64,000 bases of DNA, taken from contig NZ_JAMTCT010000016.1 in assembly GCF_024171995.1 (NCBI RefSeq), forward strand, positions 1 to 64,000, read 5' to 3'. Under the pieces are notes generated by a model. That model did no database searches and had not been told where the DNA came from. It saw only the letters and a list, made by a program, of their open reading frames with translations. A program made the translations under genes and the position numbers. Of this stretch, positions 50,932 to 59,610 are shown piece after piece (the first letter of the stretch is position 1; each line of letters begins with the position of its first letter). The stretch is from Promicromonospora umidemergens. GTDB lineage: Bacteria > Actinomycetota > Actinomycetes > Actinomycetales > Cellulomonadaceae.

Positions 50932-52790
50932 GGCCGGTCGAGGGTCTGTCGCTCGGTGAGCGCTACACGCTGGTGCGGCGCATCGCCATGGGCGGTATGG
51001 GCGAGGTCTGGGTAGCGCGCGACGAGAAGCTCGCGCGCGAGATCGCCGTGAAGGTGCTCCGCGAGGAGTACACGGGCAACGAGGACTTTCTTCGTCGCCT
51101 GCGCACGGAAGCCCGGAACTCGTCGACCCTCGTTCATCCCAACATCGCGCAGATGTTCGACTACGGCGAGGAGCGCGGAGCCGGCTACCTCGTCATGGAG
51201 CTGGTGCTGGGCGAGCCGCTCGCGGACCTGCTCGAACGGGAGCCGGTGCTCCCGCCGGCCCGGCTCCTCCCGATCCTGGCACAGACGGCCCGCGGCCTGC
51301 ACGCCGCTCATCTCGCCGGGGTCGTGCACCGCGACGTGAAACCGGGCAACATCCTGCTGGAGCACTCCGGCACCGTGAAGATCACCGACTTCGGTGTCTC
51401 GGTGGCGCAGAACCAGGTGCCCATGACTGCCACCGGCATGGTCATGGGCACCGCGCAGTACCTGTCACCCGAGCAGGCGGTCGGCCAGTCGGCCACCGGA
51501 GCGTCCGACATCTATGCGCTCGGCGTCGTCGCCTACGAGGCCACGGCCGGTCGCCGACCGTTCACGGGCAGGACGCCGGTCGACATCGCGATCGCCCACG
51601 TCAACGCACCGGTGCCCCTGCTGCCGACGTCGGTCCACCCGGGCCTTGCCGAGACCATCACGAAGATGCTGGAGAAGGACCCGGCGCAACGCATCACCTC
51701 GGCGGACCAGCTCGCGCGGCATCTCGACGTGCTCGCCGCGGAGATCGCGGAAGACCCGTTCGGCAGCTCGCGCTTCGCGCGCCGTACCCGCCGCGACGGC
51801 CAGCCGGCCGGCCCGCAACGGCCCAGCAACGGCCGGAGCGGCGCCGCGGTGCAGCCCGGGCCGTCCCACGCGCGCCGACAGGCACCGTTCGGTCAGAACA
51901 GCGGCGGGCGACACACCACGGTCGCGAACGCGCAGTCCGCGCCGCCCAGCCCCGACCAGGGCACACCGTCCGGTGGTCATGACTCCAGCACGCCTGCGGG
52001 CGGCTACGGATCGGGCACTCCCGCGGGCGGCTACGGCTCCGGCACGCCTGCCGGCGGCTACGGCTCCGGGCCCTACGGCTCCGGGCCTTACGGCTCGGGC
52101 GCGCACGGCTCCGACTCTGCCGGGTACGGCACGACGTCGGGCAGCTATGGAACGGACGCCTACGGGCGTCCGTACTCGCCTGTGCCGGGCACGCCGAACG
52201 GTGGCCCGGCGCCATCAGGACCGTACGGTACGGACTCGTCGGGATACGGCACGGACTCCTCCGGGTACGGCTCGGACTCGTCGGGGTACGGCACCACGTC
52301 GGGCACGTACGGCACCGACGCCTACGGCCGTCCCCACGGTTCTGGGTACGTCCCGCCGCCGTCGGGCAGCGGAGCGAGCAACGGCGCGTCGAACGGCACG
52401 AGGTCCTACCCGTCACGCCGTGAGGTGCACTCGACACGCCAGGACGGGCGAAGGGTCCCCCAGCAAGGGCGGTCCGGGGGGCACCCTGGGAAGAGACGGA
52501 ACTTGTCGTCCGACATACAACGTTGGGTGGGTGGGATCGAGGACCGAATCGGCGTCCGCGTGTCCTGGCCGCTCGTCGCACTGGTCGCGTTGCTGCTTGC
52601 GGTGCTCATCATCACGCTGGTCACCGGAAACGGCGACAACAGCGCTCTGCGGGAGCCGTGGGGTTCCTCCGAAATCTACGCCGAAACGCTGAATCCCCCG
52701 GCAGCGGCCGCGCTCGCCGCTTCTGGGATGATGCTTTTCAACGAGCCGTATGCCCTGAGGCAGACGGCCATGACATCAAAGGACGTATGA
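50928..52790 (+). CDS. pknA: Ser/Thr protein kinase PknA
   Basis: 620 residues from ATG 50928. The kinase domain (about 10-270) has the ATP-lysine K42 in IAVKVL, HRDVKPGN with D136, and DFG. A long low-complexity linker with repeated YGSG and TPAGGYGSG units (about 350-480) separates it from a transmembrane helix (about 547-567) and a short outer tail. No PASTA domain is present, as in mycobacterial PknA. It controls FtsZ and cell-wall enzymes together with PknB. A CAACGTTG inside the gene (52518) is probably chance. Confidence 0.93.
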   Translation: MRPVEGLSLGERYTLVRRIAMGGMGEVWVARDEKLAREIAVKVLREEYTGNEDFLRRLRTEARNSSTLVHPNIAQMFDYGEERGAGYLVMELVLGEPLADLLEREPVLPPARLLPILAQTARGLHAAHLAGVVHRDVKPGNILLEHSGTVKITDFGVSVAQNQVPMTATGMVMGTAQYLSPEQAVGQSATGASDIYALGVVAYEATAGRRPFTGRTPVDIAIAHVNAPVPLLPTSVHPGLAETITKMLEKDPAQRITSADQLARHLDVLAAEIAEDPFGSSRFARRTRRDGQPAGPQRPSNGRSGAAVQPGPSHARRQAPFGQNSGGRHTTVANAQSAPPSPDQGTPSGGHDSSTPAGGYGSGTPAGGYGSGTPAGGYGSGPYGSGPYGSGAHGSDSAGYGTTSGSYGTDAYGRPYSPVPGTPNGGPAPSGPYGTDSSGYGTDSSGYGSDSSGYGTTSGTYGTDAYGRPHGSGYVPPPSGSGASNGASNGTRSYPSRREVHSTRQDGRRVPQQGRSGGHPGKRRNLSSDIQRWVGGIEDRIGVRVSWPLVALVALLLAVLIITLVTGNGDNSALREPWGSSEIYAETLNPPAAAALAASGMMLFNEPYALRQTAMTSKDV

Positions 52791-54851
52791 GTGGTGGAGA
52801 ACACGCCCCGCGTACTCGCCGGCCGTTATGAGGTCGGCGAGCTTGTCGGCCGTGGCGGCATGGCCGAGGTACACATCGGCCACGACACCCGTCTCGGTCG
52901 TACGGTGGCGATCAAGGTGCTGCGTTCGGACCTCGCTCGCGACCCGTCCTTCCTGGTGCGGTTCCGACGCGAGGCCCAGTCCGCCGCCGCGCTGAACCAC
53001 CCTGCGGTCGTCGCCGTGTACGACACGGGGGAGGACATCCACCAGAACGCCGCCGGCGAAGACGTGCACGTGCCGTTCATCGTCATGGAGTACGTGGAGG
53101 GCCACACGGTCCGCGACATCCTGATCGACGGCGCCGCCGTGCCCATCGAGGAGGCCGTCGAGATCACCGTCGGCGTGCTGAGCGCGCTGGAGTACTCGCA
53201 TCACGCGGGCATCGTGCACCGCGACATCAAGCCCGCCAACGTCATGATCACGCCCACGGGTGCGGTCAAGGTGATGGACTTCGGCATCGCGCGCGCCATG
53301 GCGGACTCCGCCGCGACGATGACGCAGACGAACGCCGTGATCGGCACCGCGCAGTACCTCTCCCCTGAGCAGGCCCGTGGCGAGCAGGTGGACACCCGCT
53401 CCGACCTGTACTCGACGGGCTGCATGCTGTTCGAGCTGCTCACGGGCCGCCCGCCGTTCCAGGGCGACTCGCCGGTGGCGGTCGCCTACCAGCACGTCGG
53501 CCAGGAGCCGCAGCGCCCGTCGGAGGTCGCTACCGACGTCCCCGACGTGCTGGACCGCATCACGCTCATGGCGCTGACGAAGGACCGCGAGCAGCGGTAC
53601 AGCACGGCGGCCGAGTTCCGGCGCGACCTGGAGGCCGCGATGCGCGGCGGCCAGATCAGTGCGCCGATGGTGGGCGCCATGATGGGCGCCACGCAGGTCT
53701 CCGGCCAGCCCGCTTACGGCGCCACACAGGTCATGTCGCCGACCCAGGCGAACTGGGGTCCGGCGACGGCGCAGCAGAGCCCGGTCACGCCCGGCGGGGG
53801 ATACCCCGGCCAGCCCACCCGCGCCAACCAGCAGGAGCCCGAGAAGAAGAGCAAGGCCCTCATGTGGTGGCTGCTCGGCATCGCCCTGGCGGCGGTCGCG
53901 GCCATCGCCATCGCGATGGCGATGGAGAACGCGGGCGACCAGGAGCCGACGACCGTGCCGGTGCCCACGATCGCGGAGGGCCTGACCGCTGAGGATGCCC
54001 GCGCCCAGATCGAGGCGGCCGGGCTGACGTACGAGCAGGCCATCGACGAGGAGTCGGACCTCGAGGAGGGGAGGACCACCGGGGAGACCGATCCGGCGGC
54101 CGAGTCGGAGGTCTCCGCGAGCTCGACGGTCACCGTCTTCGTGGCAGGCGCTCCTGGCCAGGTGACGATTCCCGACGTGAGCGGGATGTCAGAGAGCGAC
54201 GCCCGGAGCCGGCTCGAGGAGGACAACCTCACGGTCGCCGGCACCGAGTCGGAGAACAGCCCGGACGTCGCAGAGGGCACCGTGACCAAGAGCGAGCCCA
54301 CTGCCGGGCAGACTGTGCAGGAGGGCGCTGAGGTCTCCCTGTATCTCTCGACCGGCCAGGTCACCGTTCCCGACCTCGCAGGCGAGTCGCGAGAGACCGC
54401 CGAGCAGAAGCTCCAGGAGATCGGCCTGAGCTACGAGTTCAAGAACCAGCCGAGCGAGGAGATCGACGAGGGACTGGTGGTGGGCACCGACCCCACCGGG
54501 GACGTCGACCAGCGGTCCTTCGTCACCGTTTTCCTCGCCACCGCACCAGAGCCCAAAGAGACGCAGGTCCCCAACGATCTCTACGGCCAGATGTATGAGG
54601 AAGCGCAGGTCGCGTGTACCGGCGTGAAGATCACCTGCGTCGAGGCGTCCCGAGAGCCGTCCGCTGTCTTCCCGGAGCCGGGACAGGTGATCCGGTCCGA
54701 CCCGGGTCCCGGTTCCACGGTCGAGGAGGGCGCGACCATCAACCTGGTGCTCTCGTCCGGTCCCCCCGAAGGCGAAGGCGAAGGTAACGGCAACGGCAAC
54801 GGTGAGGGAGAAGGCGGGGACGAGGGCGAGGGCGAGCCCATCTTCCCGTAG
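52791..54851 (+). CDS. pknB: Ser/Thr protein kinase PknB with four PASTA domains
   Basis: 686 residues from GTG 52791, directly after the pknA stop. The kinase has K42 in AIKVLR and HRDIKPAN with D145, plus the activation-loop ATMTQTNAVIGT. A transmembrane helix (about 357-379) is followed by four PASTA repeats (about 384-665), which bind muropeptides or lipid II outside the cell, and a Glu/Gly-rich tail. It senses cell-wall precursors and controls FhaA, MviN and related targets. Confidence 0.95.
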   Translation: MVENTPRVLAGRYEVGELVGRGGMAEVHIGHDTRLGRTVAIKVLRSDLARDPSFLVRFRREAQSAAALNHPAVVAVYDTGEDIHQNAAGEDVHVPFIVMEYVEGHTVRDILIDGAAVPIEEAVEITVGVLSALEYSHHAGIVHRDIKPANVMITPTGAVKVMDFGIARAMADSAATMTQTNAVIGTAQYLSPEQARGEQVDTRSDLYSTGCMLFELLTGRPPFQGDSPVAVAYQHVGQEPQRPSEVATDVPDVLDRITLMALTKDREQRYSTAAEFRRDLEAAMRGGQISAPMVGAMMGATQVSGQPAYGATQVMSPTQANWGPATAQQSPVTPGGGYPGQPTRANQQEPEKKSKALMWWLLGIALAAVAAIAIAMAMENAGDQEPTTVPVPTIAEGLTAEDARAQIEAAGLTYEQAIDEESDLEEGRTTGETDPAAESEVSASSTVTVFVAGAPGQVTIPDVSGMSESDARSRLEEDNLTVAGTESENSPDVAEGTVTKSEPTAGQTVQEGAEVSLYLSTGQVTVPDLAGESRETAEQKLQEIGLSYEFKNQPSEEIDEGLVVGTDPTGDVDQRSFVTVFLATAPEPKETQVPNDLYGQMYEEAQVACTGVKITCVEASREPSAVFPEPGQVIRSDPGPGSTVEEGATINLVLSSGPPEGEGEGNGNGNGEGEGGDEGEGEPIFP

Positions 54852-54857
54852 GCCGTC

Positions 54858-54886
54858 TGCGCTGACCGGGAGACCCGGTCAGCGCA
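54858..54886. terminator. 13-bp hairpin between pknB and trpG/pabA
   Basis: TGCGCTGACCGGG pairs with CCCGGTCAGCGCA around an AGA loop, seven bases past the pknB stop and 22 bases from the end of the converging amidotransferase gene; it can serve both strands. Confidence 0.85.
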
Positions 54887-54907
54887 GGACGGGCATGGCG
54901 TCGTTGG

Positions 54908-55585
54908 TCACGAGGTGACCAGCGGCGCCATTCCCTTTGCCCGCTCCACGGCTCCGTCGAGCCCGCACGTCTCCAGCCAGTTCGCGAGCAACCGGTGCCC
55001 ACCCTCGGTGAGGACGGACTCCGGGTGGAACTGGACGCCGTGCAGCGGCAGCTCACGGTGCTGCAGCCCCATGACGATGCCCGACTCCGTCACGCACGTC
55101 ACCGCGAGCTCCGCAGGCACGCTGTCCGGCGTCACCGCGAGCGAGTGGTACCGCGTGGCGGTGAACGGCGTCGGCAGGCCGGCGAGCACGGTCGGCCGGT
55201 CGAGGCCGCCGTCCTGCGCGAGCACCTGGCTCGTCTTGCCGTGCATGAGCTCGGGCGCGTGGGTCACCTTGCCGCCGTACACCTCGGCCAGGGCCTGGTG
55301 TCCCAGGCAGACGCCGAGCATCGGGGTCCGGGACCGGGCACAGGCGCGGATCACGTCCTCGGAGGCGCCCGCCTCCGTCGGGGTTCCCGGACCGGGCGAC
55401 ACGAGCACGCCGTCGTAAGGCACGGGGGAACCGTCGCCGCCGTCGTACCAGTAGCGACCGTCAGCGTCGGGGGAGGGCACGGCGTCGTTCCGGACCACTA
55501 CGGTCCGGGCGCCGATCTGGTCGAGGTAGCCGACGATCGTATAGACGAACGAGTCGTAGTTGTCGACGACAAGGATGCGCGTCAT
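54908..55585 (-). CDS. Glutamine amidotransferase, TrpG/PabA
   Basis: 225 residues. The class I amidotransferase triad is present: C93 in GVCLGHQ and H187/E189 in FHPES. It releases ammonia for anthranilate or 4-amino-4-deoxychorismate synthesis with a partner not in view. An insert around residues 38-56 (ADGRYWYDGGDGSPVP) lengthens the N-terminal region compared with typical TrpG. It is the last gene of the sortase operon, nine bases after the 52-residue membrane protein, as often seen near pknB in actinobacteria. Confidence 0.88.
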   Translation of the reverse strand: MTRILVVDNYDSFVYTIVGYLDQIGARTVVVRNDAVPSPDADGRYWYDGGDGSPVPYDGVLVSPGPGTPTEAGASEDVIRACARSRTPMLGVCLGHQALAEVYGGKVTHAPELMHGKTSQVLAQDGGLDRPTVLAGLPTPFTATRYHSLAVTPDSVPAELAVTCVTESGIVMGLQHRELPLHGVQFHPESVLTEGGHRLLANWLETCGLDGAVERAKGMAPLVTS

Positions 55586-55594
55586 GCAGGAATG

Positions 55595-55753
55595 CTACGC
55601 GCCGACCGTCGTCTCGTTGAACGGCATGTAGTCGCTGAGCCACGGAAAGAACTCGGTGAAGCACACCGCGACCGCGCCGAACACGAGCACGAGGCAGACC
55701 AGGAACTTGAACCAGCCCGGCCCGGGGATGGCCCGCCAGATCAGCGCATACAT
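55595..55753 (-). CDS. 52-residue membrane protein downstream of sortase
   Basis: One hydrophobic helix (FKFLVCLVLVFGAVAVCF) between WRAIPGPGW and a C-terminal MPFNETTVGA. Its ATG shares one base with the sortase stop (TGATG), so the two are translated together. Similar tiny proteins follow class E sortases in other actinobacteria. Function unknown; a helper for the sortase or division machinery is inferred. Confidence 0.75.
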   Translation of the reverse strand: MYALIWRAIPGPGWFKFLVCLVLVFGAVAVCFTEFFPWLSDYMPFNETTVGA

Positions 55754-56595
55754 CAGCCCATCAGCTCCTTCGGCTTTCCTTCGCCCACCGGCGACCAGTA
55801 CTCGAGCTCGCCGTGCACGATGTACCGCTCGGTCGCGGAGAACATCGGGTGGCAGGAGGTCAGCGTGATGAACCGTTTGGTCGGCTCTGGCATGGGCTGA
55901 TCGCTGGTCACCCCGGGCACCGGCGCGATCACCTCGACGTTCTGCGGGTAGACGATCTTCGACTCGGTGACCTTGTAGACGTACCAGGTGTCCTTGGTAC
56001 GGACCACCAGGGCGTCGCCGTCCTTGAGCTCCGCGATCTGGTTGAACGGCTTGCCGTACGTGGTGCGGTGCGCGGCGAGGGCGAAGTTGCCGAGGGCACC
56101 CGGCATCGCCGTGTCGACGTAGTGCCCGATCCCGATGGTGTCGAGCACCGTCGCCTTGTCCGTACCCTCCGCGACCGGCTTGATGTAGTCGTCGCCGAAC
56201 CGCGGGACGTACATCTGCGCGAAGAGGCCCCCGGCCTCCAGCGGCTCCTCCATCACCGGCGGTGGCCCGTGGTTCTCGGTGGCGGCCGCCGGCGCCTGCG
56301 CCTGCGGAGCCGACTCCCAGTCCATCTCGGCGATGATCTCGCTCTGGGCACGCGCGCCCTCGACGTCGGTCCACCAGAGCTGCCACACGACGAAGAGCCC
56401 GAGCACCAGGCCCGCAGTGACCAGGAGCTCACCCAGCACACCGATCAGCCAGGCGACAGGCCGCATGGGTGCCGCCGATCCGCGCGACGGACGCCGCGCG
56501 TTGCGCGGACCCATGCCGGACGGACCGCGCTGATACGCGATGGGGAAGACCTCCTGTGACAGCGGCACGTTATGGCCGGCCTGCGCGTGGGTCAT
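55753..56595 (-). CDS. Class E sortase
   Basis: 280 residues. A basic, Arg-rich cytoplasmic N-terminus and one transmembrane helix (about 49-75) precede the extracellular catalytic domain. The active site is H176, C248 in TLTSCHP and R257. The TLTSC signature and long N-terminus fit class E, the housekeeping sortase of high-GC actinobacteria, which recognises LAXTG-type signals. Its start overlaps the DUF881 stop by four bases. Confidence 0.9.
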   Translation of the reverse strand: MTHAQAGHNVPLSQEVFPIAYQRGPSGMGPRNARRPSRGSAAPMRPVAWLIGVLGELLVTAGLVLGLFVVWQLWWTDVEGARAQSEIIAEMDWESAPQAQAPAAATENHGPPPVMEEPLEAGGLFAQMYVPRFGDDYIKPVAEGTDKATVLDTIGIGHYVDTAMPGALGNFALAAHRTTYGKPFNQIAELKDGDALVVRTKDTWYVYKVTESKIVYPQNVEVIAPVPGVTSDQPMPEPTKRFITLTSCHPMFSATERYIVHGELEYWSPVGEGKPKELMG

Positions 56596-57407
56596 CCAAA
56601 GACCTCCGTACCGTCGGGAACCGTCGCATACTGCAGGCCGCCGCCGTCGTACGCGGGGAGATCCAGGTGGTCACTGCGTTGCACATCCCAGCCCAGATGT
56701 ACCCAGTCGACGTACTCGAGATACATCTGCACACCCTCGGAGCTCATCAGCGCGGACTCCATCTTGGCCGGGTCTCCGACTACCGTCACCTCGTAGGGCG
56801 GTGAGAACACCTTGCCGTGCAGCAGCAGGATGTTGCCGGAGCAGCGAAAGGCCGACGTCGAGGTCACGCGCTCACCCTGCAGCGTCATCGCCTCGGCTCC
56901 GCCCGCCCACAGGGCGTTGATGACGTGCTGCAGATCCTGCTGGTGCACCACGAGATCGTCGGGCTGCGGTTCCACACCGCCCGGCCCTGCGCCGACCGCC
57001 GTCGGCGGCGCGTCATCGAGCGTCACCGTCAGCCCCTTACCTGTCACCGGCGCGGATCCGGACACCACACCTTCGCGTTCCACCAGGTCTCCGTCCTGCG
57101 CGGGCACAGTGATCCCGGCCCGCGCACTGAGCGTCTCGACCTCACGGTCGAGCTCGCTGGTGCGTTCGGTGAGCTCGGTGACCCGTCCGGTCTCGGTGTC
57201 CACCAGCTGCGCGAGGTCCTGTGGGTCGCGGGTGTCGGCGCCGCCGCCGTCGGCCAGCCGCGCACTCGCGCTGAACATGAGGCCGGCCAGCACGGCCACC
57301 GCGCCCACACTGAGCCAGGAGCGCCACCGCGCGTGCGTCCAGGCACGGCTGAAACTTGTCGCACCACCAACGGCAGACCGCGCCGGGGTCGGCTCTGCTC
57401 CGGTCAC
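56592..57407 (-). CDS. DUF881 membrane protein
   Basis: 271 residues from GTG 57407 (AGGAGGG six bases upstream). A cytoplasmic N-terminus, one transmembrane helix (about 35-52) and a coiled-coil-like stretch rich in Glu/Arg/Thr (TETGRVTELTERTSELDREV) lead to the conserved DUF881 domain, with GLTVTLDD and the LHGKVFSPPYEV region. It is first in the operon with the sortase and is divergent from crgA. DUF881 proteins occur beside division genes in actinobacteria; the function is unknown. Confidence 0.85.
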   Translation of the reverse strand: MTGAEPTPARSAVGGATSFSRAWTHARWRSWLSVGAVAVLAGLMFSASARLADGGGADTRDPQDLAQLVDTETGRVTELTERTSELDREVETLSARAGITVPAQDGDLVEREGVVSGSAPVTGKGLTVTLDDAPPTAVGAGPGGVEPQPDDLVVHQQDLQHVINALWAGGAEAMTLQGERVTSTSAFRCSGNILLLHGKVFSPPYEVTVVGDPAKMESALMSSEGVQMYLEYVDWVHLGWDVQRSDHLDLPAYDGGGLQYATVPDGTEVFG

Positions 57408-57552
57408 CGCGTCCCTCCTGCAACATTCGACAAACCCGCGGACGCGTCTGGTCACGCCTGCGGCCTGTGGACCACTACGCTAGTCCACGAGCAAGCAGAC
57501 GTCGGCTCGGCACACCCGTCGGGCAGACCACACCAGGACAGGAGCCCGCCTC

Positions 57553-57825
57553 GTGCCCGAGTCGAAGTCCCGTAACAAGAAGAAGGCCACGGCCAAGGCT
57601 GAGAAGTCCGAGGCCAAGGTCGGCCTGCCCGGAGCAGCGACCAACCCGCGTTGGCTCGCCCCGGTCATGCTGGGCCTGATGATTCTCGGCCTCGTCTGGA
57701 TCGTGACGTTCTACCTGACGAGTTCCGACCTCGGCCTGCCGGTCCCGCAGCTGGGTCAGTGGAACCTCGCGGTCGGCTTCGGCCTGATCATCGTCGGTTT
57801 CGGTCTCACGACCCGCTGGAAGTGA
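57553..57825 (+). CDS. crgA: Cell division protein CrgA
   Basis: 90 residues from GTG 57553. A Lys-rich N-terminal tail is followed by NPRWLAPVMLGLMILGL and a second helix after a short loop, ending in TTRWK. CrgA in mycobacteria recruits FtsI and other septal proteins; in Streptomyces it restrains FtsZ. Its place beside the pknB cluster is conserved. Confidence 0.92.
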   Translation: MPESKSRNKKKATAKAEKSEAKVGLPGAATNPRWLAPVMLGLMILGLVWIVTFYLTSSDLGLPVPQLGQWNLAVGFGLIIVGFGLTTRWK

Positions 57826-57828
57826 CGG

Positions 57829-57858
57829 TGCCGCGGCCGCACTGAGGCGGCCGCGGCA
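57829..57858 (+). terminator. 12-bp hairpin after crgA
   Basis: TGCCGCGGCCGC pairs with its exact complement around the loop ACTGAG, three bases past the crgA stop codon. Confidence 0.8.
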
Positions 57859-57870
57859 GTGTGTCCCCAT

Positions 57871-57890
57871 TTATCCACAGCTGTGGGTAA
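57871..57890. other. Head-to-head DnaA-box sequences
   Basis: TTATCCACA (57871-57879) matches the strict DnaA-box consensus, and TGTGGGTAA (57882-57890) is a one-mismatch box on the other strand, only two bases away. Sequences of this strict form are expected rarely in GC-rich DNA. The pknB cluster lies close to oriC in many actinobacteria, so this may be an origin-linked DnaA-binding site. Confidence 0.6.
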
Positions 57891-57983
57891 AGCTGGGGAA
57901 AAGAGAGTGCTGATACATCGCCAGGTCTCCAGATCGGCGCGGTTCCGCCGTTCGGGCAGGTCCGCCGCGGTGGCATCGCTTGT

Positions 57984-58865
57984 TCACAGCATGCCCAGCG
58001 AGCTGTAGCGCAGTACCGCCAGGCCCGTCAGAAGCGCGATGCCGACGACCGGAACCACCCAGGCGACGGCGGCCCGGCGTTCCTTCGGCGCGTACGCGTA
58101 CGCCGCGGCGACCAGGGCTCCGGTGACGAGCCCGCCCAGGTGCGCCTGCCACGAGATGTTCGGCACGAAGAATCCGATCGCACCGTTGATCGCGAGCAGG
58201 ACGAGCACCTGGCCCATGCTTCGGCCCAGCCGCCGCATCACGGGAAGCATCGCCCCGAACAGGCCGAAGACCATCCCGGATGCGCCGACCACCGGCGTCA
58301 CCCAGGCGGCCGACGTGAGCGGGTCGCCCGCGAGGAGCAGCACCGCGACCGATCCGCCGACGGCCGAGAGCAGGCAGAGGACACCGAAGCGCAGCCGGCC
58401 GAGCAACGGCTCGAGGAACTGCCCGGTTATCCACAAGGCGTACATGTTGAACAAGATGTGCAGCGGTGACGTGGAGTGCAGGAACGAGGCGGTGAGGAAG
58501 CGCCACGGCTCGATCAGCCCGCCCCAGGGCCAGAACCACAGCGCCTCCGTCCACGCACCCGACGTCACCAGCTGCAACAACCAGCTCACGGCACAGATGC
58601 CGATGATCGTGAGCGTGACGACAGGACGACCGTTGACCGTGGCGCTGTCGGCAGAGCCGCCGAACACGGTCCGGACCCGGGGTGCCGCCCGCTTCGACTC
58701 CCGGACGCAGTCGACGCACTGCACGCCGACGGCCGCCGGCCGTTGGCACTCGGGACACGCCGGTCTGCCACAGCGCTGACAGCGCACATAGGCCACCCGG
58801 TCCGGGTGGCGCGGGCAGACGGGAGCCGCGGCCTCGGTCGGCTCGTCGGCGGCCGGGTCGTTCAT
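57984..58865 (-). CDS. Rhomboid intramembrane serine protease with zinc-ribbon N-terminus
   Basis: 293 residues. The N-terminus carries paired cysteines (CPRH, CQRCG, CPEC, CVDC) like a B-box zinc finger. Six helices follow with the rhomboid catalytic Ser196 in VVGASGMVFG and His242 in QAHLGG; HILFN carries the conserved Asn140. The enzyme cleaves transmembrane substrates inside the bilayer. Its C-terminus points toward crgA, with a DnaA-box sequence inside the gene. Confidence 0.92.
   Translation of the reverse strand: MNDPAADEPTEAAAPVCPRHPDRVAYVRCQRCGRPACPECQRPAAVGVQCVDCVRESKRAAPRVRTVFGGSADSATVNGRPVVTLTIIGICAVSWLLQLVTSGAWTEALWFWPWGGLIEPWRFLTASFLHSTSPLHILFNMYALWITGQFLEPLLGRLRFGVLCLLSAVGGSVAVLLLAGDPLTSAAWVTPVVGASGMVFGLFGAMLPVMRRLGRSMGQVLVLLAINGAIGFFVPNISWQAHLGGLVTGALVAAAYAYAPKERRAAVAWVVPVVGIALLTGLAVLRYSSLGML
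58427..58435 (+). other. Third DnaA-box sequence, inside the rhomboid gene
   Basis: TTATCCACA, a perfect consensus match about 550 bases from the pair at 57871-57890. It is translated as part of ALWITGQ, so it may be chance; the close grouping of three boxes makes it worth noting. Confidence 0.4.
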
Positions 58866-58948
58866 CGCGATACGTCCTCAGTCCCCTCGGTCCTCAGTAC
58901 TCACCGGTCGTGCTGGTCGAGCCGGAGCAGCGCGGCTACCGCCGTGCC

Positions 58949-59488
58949 TCAGGGCTCGATGGTGACGGACGTGATCGTGATGTCTTCGACGGGGCGGTCG
59001 CCAGGACGCGTACGCGTCGTGCCGACCTCGTCGACGATCAGACGCGACGCGTCGTCAGCCACCTTGCCGAAGATGGTGTGCTTGCCGTTCAGCCATGGGG
59101 TCTCTGCGGTGGTGAGGAAGAACTGCGACCCGTTGGTCCCCTCGGTCTCGCCGGTCACCGGGTTGCGGCGCTTGCCGGCGTTGGCCATCGCGAGGATGTA
59201 CTTCTCGTTGAACTGGAGCTCCGGGTGGATCTCGTCGTTGAACGTGTACCCCGGCCCGCCGGTTCCCGTCCCGAGCGGGCAGCCGCCCTGGATCATGAAG
59301 TCCTCGATGACGCGGTGGAAGATGAGGCCGTCGTAGAACGGGTCCTTGCGCTCCTCACCCGTCCGCGGGTCCGTCCAGGCCTTCTCGCCGGTCGCGAGTC
59401 CGACGAAGTTCTCGACAGTCTTGGGCGCGTGGTTCGGGAAGAGCTCGATTCGGATGTCACCAGAGGTGGTGTGCAGGATTGCGAACAT
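58949..59488 (-). CDS. ppiA: Cyclophilin-type peptidyl-prolyl isomerase
   Basis: 179 residues. The cyclophilin core shows FHRVIEDFMIQGG and the later GTNGSQFFLTTA and HTIFGKV motifs. No signal peptide, so it is probably the cytoplasmic enzyme that speeds proline isomerisation during folding. A homologue lies near pknB and crgA in many actinobacteria. Confidence 0.93.
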   Translation of the reverse strand: MFAILHTTSGDIRIELFPNHAPKTVENFVGLATGEKAWTDPRTGEERKDPFYDGLIFHRVIEDFMIQGGCPLGTGTGGPGYTFNDEIHPELQFNEKYILAMANAGKRRNPVTGETEGTNGSQFFLTTAETPWLNGKHTIFGKVADDASRLIVDEVGTTRTRPGDRPVEDITITSVTIEP

Positions 59489-59610
59489 GTATCAATCCTC
59501 CCACGGAGCGGCCCGCTGGCGCTGCATCATCTTCGCCGCCCTCGCCAGCAGCCGCAGGCGGTGGCAGAGTGGCACCTTGAGGAGTATCTGAACAGTTCGG
59601 GGGGAGCTTT

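Noticed and set aside
52518-52525. CAACGTTG inside pknA as a LacI site
   Set aside because: Far from the sugar genes and within coding sequence; probably chance.
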